Shown: piece by piece, positions 28,124 through 37,834 of the stretch
Position numbering within the stretch: the stretch's first letter is position 1
Layout: the number at the start of each line of letters is the position of its first letter
Assembly: GCA_913061005.1 (NCBI GenBank)
Contig: CAJXSH010000013.1
Coordinates: forward strand, 1-44,203
Direction of reading: 5' to 3'
From: an uncultured Ectothiorhodospiraceae bacterium
Lineage (GTDB): Bacteria > Pseudomonadota > Gammaproteobacteria > Nitrococcales > Nitrococcaceae
DNA: 44,203 nucleotides
The notes under the pieces: model-generated
Told to the model about the DNA's origin: nothing
The model's database searches: none
The model's input: the letters and a program-made list of their open reading frames with translations, nothing else
Translations under genes and position numbers: made by a program

Positions 28124-28830
28124 TCCGGCGGTCCGAGTACCTCGCGGACAAAGGGCACGGTCAGGCGGCGCCCGGCCTCGAGTGAGGCGGCATCCAACCG
28201 CTCGACCACCGTCAGCAGATGGTCGAGATCCCGCGACTGGTGGCGCAGAACATAATCGATGGTCGGTTCGGGCAGCGTCAGCCCCCGCTGGCCGAGCAGC
28301 GCTTTCAAGATCAGACGGCGGCGCTGATCATCCGGTGCGCTCAACCGCAGCCTGAGCAGCGCCTCGAGACGCGAGACCAGATCCGGCAGCTGCAACCCCA
28401 GCCCAGCCGGCGCCTGCCGGGCGCCGACCACCAGTTGCCCCCCCTGATCCCGCAGGCGGTTGTACAAATGGAAAAGCCCCTCCTCCCAGGCCGGATCGCC
28501 GGCCACGGCCGCCAGATCATCGATGGCCACCAGTGCGAGCTGATCGAGCCCCTCGAGCAGCGCCGGTGACTGGCCGGCCAGCTGCGCCAGCGGCAGATAG
28601 ACCGCCTGGCCTGCTTTTTGTGTGGCGTCGCCGCAGGCGGCCTGCAGCAGATGACTCTTGCCGCTGTCGCCGGGCCCCATCAAGTAAAGCCCCTGCGGAT
28701 GGCCATCGCCCAACGACCGGATGGCGGCGACCGCCTGCTCGTTGCCATGCGGCACAAAGCTCGCCAGATCCGCGCGGTCGTTCCATTGAAACGCCAGCGC
28801 CCGTTGTGCCCGCCGATGCGCCCCGGTCAT
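28120..28830 (-). CDS. hda: DnaA regulatory inactivator Hda
   Basis: Hda, with the DNA-loaded sliding clamp, stimulates ATP hydrolysis by DnaA so that replication starts once per cycle. The 236-aa protein is DnaA-like AAA+ without a DNA-binding domain. It has a P-loop G-P-G-D-S-G-K-S (52-59), L-V-A-I-D-D-L (sensor/Walker B), F-H-L-Y-N-R-L-R-D and L-P-D-L-x-S-R-L. The N-terminus has A-L-A-F-Q-W-N-D where the clamp-binding peptide is expected, but the usual Q-L-x-L pattern is weak. The start overlaps the stop of the DUF2066 gene by 4 bases, in the normal gene order. Confidence 0.92.
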
Positions 28831-29888
28831 GGCTGCCAGCGCCAGCCCGACCCCGACTCGGCAAGGCGCGGGTCGTCCGCCAACGCCGCCAGCACCCGCT
28901 CGCTATCCACCTGCAGCGCCAGGCTCAGCGTCACCCGGTCGGCGGCGACGCGGGTCACACGGGCACGCTGCACCCCGGCGATCGCACCCAAACGGCGCTG
29001 CAGCGCATCCAGGGCAGACAAGTCGGTGACCCCCCGGACCTCGACCTCGAGGCGGCGGCGGGCATCCAGATCGGGCAGAAAGGCATAGGCCCGCCGCAGC
29101 CGCCTGGCAATGCGCGGGACCATGTCCTCGACCACCGCTTCGACGCTCGGCCCGGCCGCTTGCCAGCGCCCGCGGCTGGCTTCCTCGCCCAGCCCGATCC
29201 AGCGGCTGCGGACGTAGCCGGCGGCATCGCGCTGCAGTCGACCCGCAAGCACGAGATCCGCGTTGTAGCGCTTTGAGGCCTCGCGGATCGGCTCGGTAAA
29301 GCCCGCGGCCACATCGACATAGGTGAGCGTCTGGCGATCGGCAAGATCGAGCAGCGGGAAGAACACGCGGATGCCCCGTTCGGCAGCCAGCGACCGCAAC
29401 CCGGGGGCCAATGCCGCGGCCGCCGAGGCGTCGAGCAGCTGCCGCTCGCCATCGCGCTCGAGCGCCAGCCACACCAGCACGGTGGGCAACTCCGATGGCC
29501 AGACCCGGACACCGGCGCGCACCAGCGCCTCGCGCAGGGCCGGTTCATCCAGCTGCAACGCCAGCTCGAGGCGCTGGGCATCGGCGGCATCCCCGGTCCC
29601 GGTCTCGGGCTCGGTCTCGAGCCGGCGATACGAAAACCCCTCGACGTAGCGATCCGCCTGTTCCTGCAGCCGCTGCCCGATGAGACTGTCGCCCACCGCC
29701 GGATCGCCGGTCAGCCGGGTGATCATGCGGGCCACGCCCGTCTCGATGGCCGCTGACCGCGCCGCGGCCGAGTCATCACTGACCGCCACCCGGACCTCGC
29801 CGGGCGCCGACGCGTTCTGGGCGATCGCCGGCCACGCCGCCGGAAACAGGCAAAGGGCAAGTAAGAGGCGGTTGAGCAGTATTTTCAT
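28827..29888 (-). CDS. DUF2066 family exported protein (353 aa)
   Basis: A periplasmic or membrane-associated protein of unknown function, almost always found upstream of hda. The signal peptide covers about residues 1-23 (ending W-P-A-I-A). DUF2066 hallmarks are R-x-A-A-I-E-T-G-V-A-R-M-I-T-R-L-T-G-D near residue 45 and L-P-T-V-L-V-W-L-A near 155. The C-terminal part is alternating beta and helix. The ATG overlaps nothing upstream; the divergent purM is 82 bases away. Confidence 0.85.
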   Translation of the reverse strand: MKILLNRLLLALCLFPAAWPAIAQNASAPGEVRVAVSDDSAAARSAAIETGVARMITRLTGDPAVGDSLIGQRLQEQADRYVEGFSYRRLETEPETGTGDAADAQRLELALQLDEPALREALVRAGVRVWPSELPTVLVWLALERDGERQLLDASAAAALAPGLRSLAAERGIRVFFPLLDLADRQTLTYVDVAAGFTEPIREASKRYNADLVLAGRLQRDAAGYVRSRWIGLGEEASRGRWQAAGPSVEAVVEDMVPRIARRLRRAYAFLPDLDARRRLEVEVRGVTDLSALDALQRRLGAIAGVQRARVTRVAADRVTLSLALQVDSERVLAALADDPRLAESGSGWRWQP

Positions 29889-29970
29889 TACGAGGGCTGC
29901 AGCCGATGGATCGGCGATTACGGTACCATGGCCGGATCAATAGCCAAGCACCCGTCCCTCGGAGCCCAGC

Positions 29971-31029
29971 GTGACCGAAGCCGACCGCCACAGTGGATTG
30001 AGTTATCGCGATGCCGGTGTCGACATCGATGCCGGCAACGCCCTTATCGAGCGCATCAAACCCGATGTCAAGGCGACCCACCGCCCGGGCATGCTGGGCG
30101 GCCTGGGCGGCTTTGGCGGCCTTTTCGAGCTGCCGCTGGATCGCTACCGCCAACCGGTGCTGGTCTCTGGCACCGATGGGGTGGGCACCAAGCTCAAGCT
30201 GGCCATCGACAGCGGCCGGCATGACGGCATCGGCATTGATCTGGTGGCCATGTGTGTCAATGACGTGCTGGTCACCGGCGCCGAGCCGCTGTTCTTTCTC
30301 GATTACTACGCCACCGGCGAGCTCGATGTCGCGACCGCCGAGCGCGTCATCCGCGGGATCGCCGAGGGCTGCCGGCAGGCCGGCGCCGGATTGATTGGCG
30401 GCGAGACCGCCGAGATGCCGGGGATGTACGGCGACGGCGATTATGATCTGGCGGGGTTTTGCGTGGGTGTGGTCGAAAAGGACCGCATCATTGATGGTCA
30501 GTCCATCCGCAGCGGTGACCGGCTGATCGGCCTGGCCAGCAGCGGCATCCACGCCAACGGCTACTCGCTGGTGCGGCGGGTCATCGAGCTTGACCCGGCC
30601 GCCCGACAGCCCGAGCGGCCGGACGGGCCGGGCATGGAAGCACTCCTCGCCCCGACACGGATCTATGCCCGGGCCATTGCCGCGCTGACCCGTCAAGTCA
30701 CGGTGCACGGGCTTTGCCACATCACCGGTGGGGGGCTGACCGAGAACCTGCCGCGGGTGCTGCCGCACGGGGTGGACGCCCGGATCGATACCCACAGCTG
30801 GCAATGGCCCGAGGTCTTTGCCTGGCTGCAGCAAACCGGTGGGATCAGCACCGCAGAGATGCGCCGGACCTTCAACTGCGGGGTCGGCATGGTGGCGGTT
30901 GTCCCGGCCGCCGAGGCCGACAATGCCATCCGCTGCCTCGAGGCCGCCGGCGAGACGGTCTGGACGATCGGCGAGGTGGTCCCGGCGTCCGGCGCGCAGC
31001 CCAGCGTCCATTATCAGGCCGGCGAATGA
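29971..31029 (+). CDS. purM: phosphoribosylformylglycinamidine cyclo-ligase
   Basis: PurM (AIR synthetase) closes the imidazole ring in purine synthesis. The 352-aa protein has [13 protein letters not shown] at the N-terminus, [11 protein letters not shown] (about 63-73), G-G-E-T-A-E-M-P and [13 protein letters not shown], as expected. The GTG start is supported by GGAG 6 bases upstream. It overlaps purN in an ATGA, the standard purM-purN operon. Confidence 0.96.
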   Translation: MTEADRHSGLSYRDAGVDIDAGNALIERIKPDVKATHRPGMLGGLGGFGGLFELPLDRYRQPVLVSGTDGVGTKLKLAIDSGRHDGIGIDLVAMCVNDVLVTGAEPLFFLDYYATGELDVATAERVIRGIAEGCRQAGAGLIGGETAEMPGMYGDGDYDLAGFCVGVVEKDRIIDGQSIRSGDRLIGLASSGIHANGYSLVRRVIELDPAARQPERPDGPGMEALLAPTRIYARAIAALTRQVTVHGLCHITGGGLTENLPRVLPHGVDARIDTHSWQWPEVFAWLQQTGGISTAEMRRTFNCGVGMVAVVPAAEADNAIRCLEAAGETVWTIGEVVPASGAQPSVHYQAGE

Positions 31030-31685
31030 ACGACGCTCGTCTGCGCATCGCGGTGCTGATATCCGGCAGCGGCAGCAACCTGCAGGCCATCATCGATGGC
31101 ATCGAGGCCGGCGAAATCGATGCAACCATCGTCCGGGTCATCAGCAATCGCCCCGGCGCCGGCGGGCTGGAGCGGGCCCAACGCCACGGCATCGACACCG
31201 AGGTCATCGACCACCGCCAATTCGCCAGCCGCGCTGACTACGACCGCCGGCTTGCCAGCCGGCTCGAGGCCCTGGCGGCGGATCTGGTGGTGCTGGCGGG
31301 CTTCATGCGCATCCTCGGCGATGCATTCGTCGAGCGCTTCGAGGGGCAGCTCATCAATATCCACCCCTCGCTGTTACCCGCCTACCGCGGGCTTCATACC
31401 CATGAGCGGGTCATCGCCGATGGTCAGCGACAGCATGGCTGCAGTGTTCACTACGTCATTCCCGAGCTGGACGCCGGCCCGGTCATCGCCCAGGCGGTGG
31501 TCCCGGTCCACGCCGATGACACACCAGCACGGCTCGAGGACCGGGTCCGGGCCATGGAGCATCGCCTCTACCCCCGCGTGGTGCAGTGGATCGCCGCCGG
31601 CCGCGTATCCATGGCCGACCGCTCGGTTGTATTCGACGGCCAGACCGGTCAGACCCCGGTGCGTCTGGAGACAGGCGAGACGTGA
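31026..31685 (+). CDS. purN: phosphoribosylglycinamide formyltransferase
   Basis: PurN transfers a formyl group from 10-formyltetrahydrofolate to GAR in purine synthesis. The 219-aa product has [12 protein letters not shown] (the phosphate loop), I-S-N-R-P-G-A and the catalytic [12 protein letters not shown] followed by C-S-V-H-Y-V and D-A-G-P-V-I-A-Q. It starts at the ATG overlapping the purM stop. The next gene begins in a GTGA overlap. Confidence 0.95.
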   Translation: MNDARLRIAVLISGSGSNLQAIIDGIEAGEIDATIVRVISNRPGAGGLERAQRHGIDTEVIDHRQFASRADYDRRLASRLEALAADLVVLAGFMRILGDAFVERFEGQLINIHPSLLPAYRGLHTHERVIADGQRQHGCSVHYVIPELDAGPVIAQAVVPVHADDTPARLEDRVRAMEHRLYPRVVQWIAAGRVSMADRSVVFDGQTGQTPVRLETGET

Positions 31686-32452
31686 AGCGGTGCATCCGCC
31701 AATGGCTGGGCTGGATGGCCTTTGCTCTGGCCATCGGGAGCGGCGCGGCCGCTGCCGAGACATTCCGGCCACCTGCCGATTTCAGCGCCCGCTATGCGGT
31801 TGAGCGAACCGGCCTGACGCTGGGCCGGGCCGATCTGAGCTATCGCCGGCTGCCGGGTGAACGCTACCACTACCGCCTCTACACCCGGGCCGTGGGCCTG
31901 GCCCGGTGGCTCTTCCCCGCCCAGGTCCGCGAAGAAAGCCGCGGGCGCATCGTCGAGGATGGGTTCCGCCCCGAGGTCTATCGCTATCAGCGCACCGGCG
32001 GCGACGATGCCCGCGAGGCCGAGCTGCGCTTTGACTGGCAGGCGCTGGAGGTGGTCAACGACATCGCCGACTACCCCTGGCGGGCCGAGATCACCCACGA
32101 CACCATCGATCGGGTCATCAGCCCACTGCAGCTGATGCACGATCTCACCGAGCGGGGCGAGGCGGCCAATCGTCTTGTCTATCGCATCGCCGATGGTGGC
32201 CGGCTGAAGACCTATCTGCTCACCATCGAGGGCGAAGAGACGGTCACCACCCCGCAGGGCCGGTTTCGGGTGCTGCGCATCGAGCGGCGGGACACCGACA
32301 GCGATCGGCACACCATCCTCTGGTGCGCGCCAGCACTGGGGTATCTCGCCGTGCAGGTGGAACAGTGGGAGGACGGCAGCCGCAGTGCCCGGCTGGTCCT
32401 GGAAAGCCTCGAAGGCCTGCGCCGCGAGCCGGGGATGCGCGGTGGCGGCTGA
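31682..32452 (+). CDS. DUF3108 family exported protein (256 aa)
   Basis: A secreted or periplasmic protein of unknown function that commonly follows purN. The GTG start at 31682 overlaps the purN stop (GTGA). A signal peptide is visible (K-R-C-I-R, hydrophobic core, G-S-G-A-A-A-A-E; about residues 1-25). The DUF3108 pattern Y-A-V-E-R-T-G-L-T-L-G-R-A at the start and R-I-x-R-R-D-T-D-S-D-R near residue 200 is present. It converges with dcd, 6 bases between stops. Confidence 0.83.
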   Translation: MKRCIRQWLGWMAFALAIGSGAAAAETFRPPADFSARYAVERTGLTLGRADLSYRRLPGERYHYRLYTRAVGLARWLFPAQVREESRGRIVEDGFRPEVYRYQRTGGDDAREAELRFDWQALEVVNDIADYPWRAEITHDTIDRVISPLQLMHDLTERGEAANRLVYRIADGGRLKTYLLTIEGEETVTTPQGRFRVLRIERRDTDSDRHTILWCAPALGYLAVQVEQWEDGSRSARLVLESLEGLRREPGMRGGG

Positions 32453-32458
32453 TCGCCG

Positions 32459-33022
32459 TCAGGGGCGCGGCAGGGTCACGCCGCGCTGGCCCATGTATTT
32501 GCCGGCCCGATCGGCATAGGACTGCTCGCAGACCTCGTCGGACTCGAGAAAGAGCATCTGCGCGACCCCTTCGTTGGCATAGATCCGGGCAGGCAGCGTC
32601 GTGGTATTCGAGAACTCCAGGGTCACATGCCCTTCCCACTCGGGCTCGAGGGGCGTGACGTTGACGATGATGCCGCAACGCGCATAGGTGGATTTGCCCA
32701 GACAGATGGTCAGCACGTTCCGCGGAATGCGGAAGTACTCCACGGTGCTCGCCAGGGCAAAGCTGTTGGGCGGGATGATGCACACATCCGAGCGGACATC
32801 GACAAAGCTCGACTCGTCGAAATCCTTGGGATCGACCACCGCCGAGTTGATATTGGTGAAGATCTTGAAATGATCGGCACAACGGACATCGTAGCCATAG
32901 CTCGAGGTGCCGTACGAGATCATCCGCCCGCCGGCGTTCTCGCGCATCTGGCCGGGCTCGAAGGGCTCGATCATGCCCTCACCGGCCATCTGCCGGATCC
33001 AGCGGTCGGATTTGATGGTCAT
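32459..33022 (-). CDS. dcd: dCTP deaminase
   Basis: Dcd deaminates dCTP to dUTP, feeding dTMP synthesis. The 187-aa product has [26 protein letters not shown] and [20 protein letters not shown]-x-G, which include the catalytic glutamate and nucleotide-binding residues of the trimeric family. The ATG at 33022 gives the normal N-terminus (M-x-I-K-S-D). The gene is 16 bases after apbC, a frequent neighbour. Confidence 0.96.
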   Translation of the reverse strand: MTIKSDRWIRQMAGEGMIEPFEPGQMRENAGGRMISYGTSSYGYDVRCADHFKIFTNINSAVVDPKDFDESSFVDVRSDVCIIPPNSFALASTVEYFRIPRNVLTICLGKSTYARCGIIVNVTPLEPEWEGHVTLEFSNTTTLPARIYANEGVAQMLFLESDEVCEQSYADRAGKYMGQRGVTLPRP

Positions 33023-33038
33023 CGAACAGGGTCCTCGG

Positions 33039-34133
33039 TCAGTCGTCGTCGACGACGATGTTGGGAAAACGGCTGGCGCCCGCCGGGTCCTGGCGCGACA
33101 GCAACGCGGCCGTCCGGCGCGCCGCCTCTCGATAATGGTTGGCAACCGAGCTCTCCGGGTCGGCCACCACGGTGGGCTGTCCGCTGTCGGCCTGCTCGCG
33201 GATGCGCAGATCAAGCGGCAGCGACCCGAGCAGTTCGACCCCCTCCTGGTCGGCCAGGCGCTGGCCGCCCCCGGCGCCGAATATGTGCTCCTCGTGTCCG
33301 CACTGCGAGCAGACATGCAAGGACATGTTCTCGAGGATGCCCAGCACCGGCACTTTGACCTTCTCGAACATCTTCACCCCCTTGCGGGCATCCAGTGTGG
33401 CGATGTCCTGCGGGGTGGTCACCACCACCGCCCCGGCCACCGGGACCTTCTGCGAGAGGGTCAGCTGGATGTCGCCGGTGCCGGGTGGCAGATCGATGAT
33501 GAGATAATCCAGCGACTCCCAACGGGTTTCGTTGAGCAGCTGGGTCAATGCCTGGGTGACCATCGGCCCGCGCCAGACCATGGGGGTGTCTTCTTCGATC
33601 AGAAAGCCGATGGACATGATCTGCACGCCGTAGTGCTCGAGCGGCGTGATGTGCTTGCCATCCGGGCTGTCCGGCTTGCGCCCGGCCACCCCCATCATGC
33701 GGGGCTGACTGGGGCCGTAGATGTCGGCATCCAGAAGCCCCACCCGGGCCCCCTCGTCGGCCAGTGCAAGGGCCAGGTTGGCCGAGGTGGTGGACTTGCC
33801 CACCCCGCCTTTGGCCGAGGCCACGGCGATGATGTTGCGGATGTTCTCCAGCGGCTTGAGCGCCGCCTGGACCTGGCGGGCCGAGACCTGCCAGTCGACA
33901 TTGATGGTCACGGTGCCGGCCCCGGTCTGCGCCTTGACATGCTCGGCCAGAGTGCGCTCGAGTTCGCCCTGGTAGCGGCCGACCGGGAAACCCAGTCGCA
34001 GGGCGATGGTCACCGCCGTGCCATCGACGGTGATCGCCTCGACGGCGTCGGCGTCAACCAGATTCTGCCCCAGGGCCGGCTCCACCCAGCCCTGCAGGGC
34101 GGTCTCGACGGCTTCGCGGGTGACTGTGCTCAT
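33039..34133 (-). CDS. apbC: iron-sulfur cluster carrier protein ApbC/Mrp
   Basis: ApbC (Mrp) is a P-loop ATPase that carries and transfers [4Fe-4S] clusters to apo-enzymes. The 364-aa protein has an N-terminal MIP18-like (DUF59) domain (about 1-80), the deviant Walker [10 protein letters not shown] (107-115), [10 protein letters not shown] (135-144), [11 protein letters not shown] and the cluster-binding C275-S-Q-C278. It is divergent from the kinase-metG block; the mrp/metG neighbourhood is conserved in gammaproteobacteria. Confidence 0.95.
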   Translation of the reverse strand: MSTVTREAVETALQGWVEPALGQNLVDADAVEAITVDGTAVTIALRLGFPVGRYQGELERTLAEHVKAQTGAGTVTINVDWQVSARQVQAALKPLENIRNIIAVASAKGGVGKSTTSANLALALADEGARVGLLDADIYGPSQPRMMGVAGRKPDSPDGKHITPLEHYGVQIMSIGFLIEEDTPMVWRGPMVTQALTQLLNETRWESLDYLIIDLPPGTGDIQLTLSQKVPVAGAVVVTTPQDIATLDARKGVKMFEKVKVPVLGILENMSLHVCSQCGHEEHIFGAGGGQRLADQEGVELLGSLPLDLRIREQADSGQPTVVADPESSVANHYREAARRTAALLSRQDPAGASRFPNIVVDDD

Positions 34134-34268
34134 GAACGCCCCATGGGTTGTCGCAAGGGATTAACCGCCAAGTCTAACCCCCGCCGCCGGCAGTGGAAAC
34201 CGCAGCCGCCCCGGATGGCCACCCCCTTGCGCTTGCGGGGGCGGCGTCTGCCGCGGGATATTGCCCGT

Positions 34269-34805
34269 ATGACCCGCCGACCATCGAACATCGTGCTCAT
34301 CGGCATGCCCGGCGCCGGCAAGAGCACCGTTGGCGCACTGCTGGCCCGTCGCCTGGGCCTGGATTTTGCCGATACCGACCGCTTGATCGAACACCGCGAG
34401 GGGCAGACGCTGCAGCAGATCGTCGATACCCACGGGCACCAGACCCTGCGGGCGATCGAGGCCCGGGTGTTGGCGCAGATCGACTACCGGCATCATGTCA
34501 TTGCCACCGGCGGGAGCGCGGTCTACAGCGACGCGGCGATGACCGCCCTGCAGCGCCACGGCGTGATCGTCCATCTGCAGGTGGATCTGGAGACGATCCT
34601 CGACCGGGTGCAGGATGCCGCCACCCGCGGGCTGGCCCGAGCGCCCGGCCAGAGCCTGACGGCGCTTTTCGCCGAGCGCGAGGCGCTTTATGCGCACTGT
34701 GCCGAGTTCAGCGTCGATGCCAGCGGCGATGATCAGTTCGCGGTGGCCGATCGGGTGATCGCGACGCTAACCCGGGCGCATGCCCTGCCCTCGCCTCTGG
34801 CATAA
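34269..34805 (+). CDS. shikimate kinase-like protein
   Basis: A 178-aa P-loop kinase of the shikimate kinase family, which phosphorylates shikimate on the way to aromatic amino acids. Visible are Walker [10 protein letters not shown] (12-20), the shikimate-binding D-T-D (35-37), R61 with E64, and a C-terminal R-E-A-L-Y segment. It departs from the canonical enzyme in one place: the A-T-G-G-G loop reads A-T-G-G-S (79-83). The lid region ([12 protein letters not shown]) also differs from the usual R-P-L-L. I think this is a distinct clade found in some gammaproteobacteria, so aroK activity is likely but not certain. No aroB is next to it. Confidence 0.78.
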   Translation: MTRRPSNIVLIGMPGAGKSTVGALLARRLGLDFADTDRLIEHREGQTLQQIVDTHGHQTLRAIEARVLAQIDYRHHVIATGGSAVYSDAAMTALQRHGVIVHLQVDLETILDRVQDAATRGLARAPGQSLTALFAEREALYAHCAEFSVDASGDDQFAVADRVIATLTRAHALPSPLA

Positions 34806-34839
34806 TGCCCCCTTTGATTTGCCACCGCGCGGAGCGTCA

Positions 34840-36492
34840 ATGAGCCGGAAGATTCTGGTGACCAGTGCCCTGCCCTATGCCAACGGGCCCATCCACCTCG
34901 GCCATCTGGTCGAGTACATCCAGACCGATATCTGGGTGCGCTACCAGAAGCTCCAGGGCCATGAATGCTGGTACGTCTGTGCCGATGATGCCCACGGCAC
35001 GCCGATCATGCTCAAGGCCCGGGAGCAGGGCATCACTCCGGAGGCACTGATCGAGCAGGTGGGCGCCGATCATCGCCGGGATTTTGCCGGCTTTCATATT
35101 GGTTTTGACAACTACTACAGCACCCACTCGGCAGAAAACCGGCATTTCTCCGAGCTCATCTACACCCGGCTGCGCGATGGCGGCTGGATTGACCGGCAGA
35201 CCATCACCCAGGCCTATGACGAGCGCGAGGGGATGTTCCTGCCCGACCGCTACATCAAAGGCACCTGCCCGCGCTGCGGTGCCGATGACCAGTACGGCGA
35301 CAACTGCGAAGCCTGCGGCGCCAGCTACTCGCCCGACGAGCTGCAGAACCCGGTCTCGGTGATCTCGGGCGAGACGCCGGTCCAGCGGGCCTCGGAGCAT
35401 TACTTCTTTCGGCTGCAGGACTTCGAGCCCATGCTGCGCGAGTGGGCCACCGGCGAAGGGCTGCAGGAAGAGGTCGCCAACAAACTCCAGGAGTGGTTCG
35501 ACGCCGGCCTGCGGGCCTGGGATATCTCGCGGGACGCCCCCTACTTCGGGTTTCAGATCCCGGATACCACTGACAAGTACTTCTATGTCTGGCTGGACGC
35601 GCCGATCGGCTACATGGCCAGCTTCCAGGATCTGTGCAACCGCCAGGGACTTGATTTCGATGCGTGGTGGCGCGCCGACAGTGACGCCGAGCTCTACCAC
35701 TTCATCGGCAAGGACATTGTCTACTTTCACGCCCTGTTCTGGCCGGCCATGCTGCACGGGGCCGGCTTTCGCACCCCCACCCGGGTCTGTGCCCACGGGT
35801 TTCTGACCGTCGATGGGCAGAAGATGTCGAAATCGCGCGGGACGTTCATCATGGCCGAGACCTATCTGCGCCATCTCGACCCGGAATATCTGCGCTACTA
35901 CTTCGCCGCCAAACTGGGCACCGGGGTGCATGACATCGACTTGAGCCTTGAGGACTTCACCCAGCGGGTCAATGCCGATCTGGTGGGCAAACTGGTCAAT
36001 ATCGCCAGCCGCTGCGCTGGTTTCATCCAAAAACGCTTTGACGGCCAGCTTGGCCCGCGGCTCGACACGCCCGAGCTTTTCCGCCGCATCAGCGCCCGCG
36101 CCGAGACCATCGGCGGGCTCTACGAAGAGCGCGAATACGCCCGGGTGGTGCGCGAGGTCATGGCATTGGCCGATGAAGCCAACCAGTACATCGACGAGAA
36201 AAAGCCCTGGGTGCTGGCCAAGGACCCGGACCAGGCCGAGGCACTGCATGCGATCAGTACCACCGGCATCAACCTGTTCCGGGTGCTGATGCTCTATCTC
36301 AAACCGGTGCTGCCACGGACCGCCGAGGCCGCCGAGGCCTTCCTCCAGGTCCCGCCCATGGCCTGGGCGGACGCCGGTCAGCCGCTGCTCGACCATCGCA
36401 TCGAGCGCTTCAAACCGCTGATGACGCGCATCGACCCGGCCGCGGTCGAGGCGATGATCGAAGACTCGCGGGAGAGCCTCAAACCGGCATGA
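34840..36492 (+). CDS. metG: methionine--tRNA ligase, short form without C-terminal tRNA-binding domain
   Basis: MetG charges tRNA-Met. The ATG at 34840 has GGAG 5 bases upstream. The 550-aa protein has the HIGH motif as H-L-G-H (19-22), a C-x2-C-x9-C-x2-C zinc knuckle near residues 145-161, the K-M-S-K-S signature (328-332) and the helical anticodon-binding domain. It stops at the end of the core ([16 protein letters not shown]) and lacks the C-terminal EMAP/Trbp111-like domain of about 120 residues that makes E. coli MetG 677 residues long and dimeric. The stop overlaps the rnfB start in an ATGA. Confidence 0.95.
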   Translation: MSRKILVTSALPYANGPIHLGHLVEYIQTDIWVRYQKLQGHECWYVCADDAHGTPIMLKAREQGITPEALIEQVGADHRRDFAGFHIGFDNYYSTHSAENRHFSELIYTRLRDGGWIDRQTITQAYDEREGMFLPDRYIKGTCPRCGADDQYGDNCEACGASYSPDELQNPVSVISGETPVQRASEHYFFRLQDFEPMLREWATGEGLQEEVANKLQEWFDAGLRAWDISRDAPYFGFQIPDTTDKYFYVWLDAPIGYMASFQDLCNRQGLDFDAWWRADSDAELYHFIGKDIVYFHALFWPAMLHGAGFRTPTRVCAHGFLTVDGQKMSKSRGTFIMAETYLRHLDPEYLRYYFAAKLGTGVHDIDLSLEDFTQRVNADLVGKLVNIASRCAGFIQKRFDGQLGPRLDTPELFRRISARAETIGGLYEEREYARVVREVMALADEANQYIDEKKPWVLAKDPDQAEALHAISTTGINLFRVLMLYLKPVLPRTAEAAEAFLQVPPMAWADAGQPLLDHRIERFKPLMTRIDPAAVEAMIEDSRESLKPA

Positions 36493-37172
36493 GCGATCGC
36501 GCGAGCCTGATTGACCGGATCGACGCGCTGCTGCCGCAGACCCAGTGCGAGCAGTGCGGTTACCCGGGGTGTCGCCCCTATGCCGAGGCCATCAGTCGCG
36601 GCGAGGCGGGGATCAACCAGTGCCCGCCCGGGGGCGAGGCCACCATCAAGGCGCTGGCCGAGGTGACCGGCCGGGCGGTCGAGCCGCTCAACCCCGATCA
36701 TGGCGCGTATCGCCCCCCCCGGGTCGCGTGGATCGACGAGTCGGTCTGCATTGGATGCACCAAGTGCATCCAGGCCTGCCCGGTGGATGCCATTGTCGGC
36801 GCCCGGCAACGCATGCATACCGTCATCACCGAGGAATGCACAGGCTGTGATCTGTGTCTGGCGCCCTGCCCGGTGGATTGCATCCATATGCAGCCCACCG
36901 ACCGCGAGCAAGAACCCGCATCCCGGCAAAAGGCCCGCCGCGATCGGGCCAGACAGCGTTTCAACAACCGTAAGGCCCGGCTGGCGCGCCGCGCTGCCGA
37001 GGCCGAGGCCAAACGCCAGCAACGCCGGGCCCGGCGCAGTGGCGCAGATGATCCCGCAGCAGACGGCCCAGCGCCGTTGCCCGACCGCGAACGCCGCCGC
37101 GCCGTGGCACAGGCCGCGCTCGAAAAAGCCCGTGCCCGACGCCGCGCGCGGGCGGGAGGCCAGCCGCGGTGA
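36489..37172 (+). CDS. rnfB: RnfB-like iron-sulfur protein without membrane anchor
   Basis: RnfB (RsxB) is the electron-entry subunit of the Rnf/Rsx complex. The protein, 227 aa, has the 4Fe-4S domain C20-x2-C23-x4-C28-x16-C45 and two ferredoxin motifs, C87-x2-C90-x2-C93-x3-C97 and C117-x2-C120-x2-C123-x3-C127. The normal N-terminal membrane helix is absent: the protein begins [16 protein letters not shown], right at the cluster domain. A basic, alanine/arginine-rich tail of about 90 residues follows the clusters. rnfA, C, D, G and E are not in the window. It lies between metG and nth, overlapping both by 4 bases, so it may serve another electron-transfer route. Confidence 0.88.
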   Translation: MSDRASLIDRIDALLPQTQCEQCGYPGCRPYAEAISRGEAGINQCPPGGEATIKALAEVTGRAVEPLNPDHGAYRPPRVAWIDESVCIGCTKCIQACPVDAIVGARQRMHTVITEECTGCDLCLAPCPVDCIHMQPTDREQEPASRQKARRDRARQRFNNRKARLARRAAEAEAKRQQRRARRSGADDPAADGPAPLPDRERRRAVAQAALEKARARRRARAGGQPR

Positions 37173-37834
37173 ACCGGGACAAACGCCAGGCGATCTTCGA
37201 GCGACTGCGCGCCGCCAATCCGCAGCCGACAACCGAACTCGAATACCACACCCCTTTCGAGCTGCTGGTGGCGGTCATCCTCTCGGCACAGGCCACCGAC
37301 CGCAGCGTCAACAAAGCCACCCGGCCGCTGTTTGCGGTGGCCAACACACCCGAAGCCATCCTGGCGCTGGGTGAGACCGGGCTTCGGCAGTACATTCGCA
37401 CGATTGGCCTTTTCAACAGCAAGGCGAAGAACATCATCGCCACCTGCCAGGCCCTGGTCGATGAACACGACGGCCAGGTACCGGCGCAACGCAAAGCGCT
37501 GGAAGCCCTGCCCGGGGTCGGTCGCAAGACGGCCAATGTGGTTTTGAATACCGCCTTCGATCAACCCACGATGGCGGTGGACACCCATATCTTTCGCGTC
37601 GCCAACCGAACCGGCATCGCCCGGGGCAAGACCGTGCGGGCGGTCGAAGAACGGCTACTGCGGCTGCTGCCGCGTGAATTTCTCAAAGACGCCCACCACT
37701 GGTTGATCCTGCACGGCCGCTACGTGTGCGTGGCCCGCAAGCCCCGCTGCGGCGCCTGCCCGATCTACGACCTCTGCGAGTTCAAGGACAAGACGCGTTA
37801 CGCCGACGAGGACGCGGACACAGCAGGTGGCTGA
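37169..37834 (+). CDS. nth: endonuclease III
   Basis: Nth is a DNA glycosylase/AP lyase that removes oxidised pyrimidines. The 221-aa protein has the helix-hairpin-helix L-P-G-V-G-R-K-T-A (114-122) with catalytic K120 and D138, and the [4Fe-4S] cluster loop C187-x6-C194-x2-C197-x5-C203; these numbers equal those of the E. coli enzyme. The GTG start overlaps the rnfB stop (GTGA). The rnfB-nth link is classical. The last 37 bases overlap the 3' end of the convergent metal-permease gene. Confidence 0.97.
   Translation: MNRDKRQAIFERLRAANPQPTTELEYHTPFELLVAVILSAQATDRSVNKATRPLFAVANTPEAILALGETGLRQYIRTIGLFNSKAKNIIATCQALVDEHDGQVPAQRKALEALPGVGRKTANVVLNTAFDQPTMAVDTHIFRVANRTGIARGKTVRAVEERLLRLLPREFLKDAHHWLILHGRYVCVARKPRCGACPIYDLCEFKDKTRYADEDADTAGG

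Noticed and set aside
34215-34248. C-rich/G-rich hairpin in the apbC/kinase intergenic region, considered as a terminator or RNA element
   Set aside because: There is a mismatch in the stem, no T-run, and it lies in a divergent promoter region where a terminator makes no sense.
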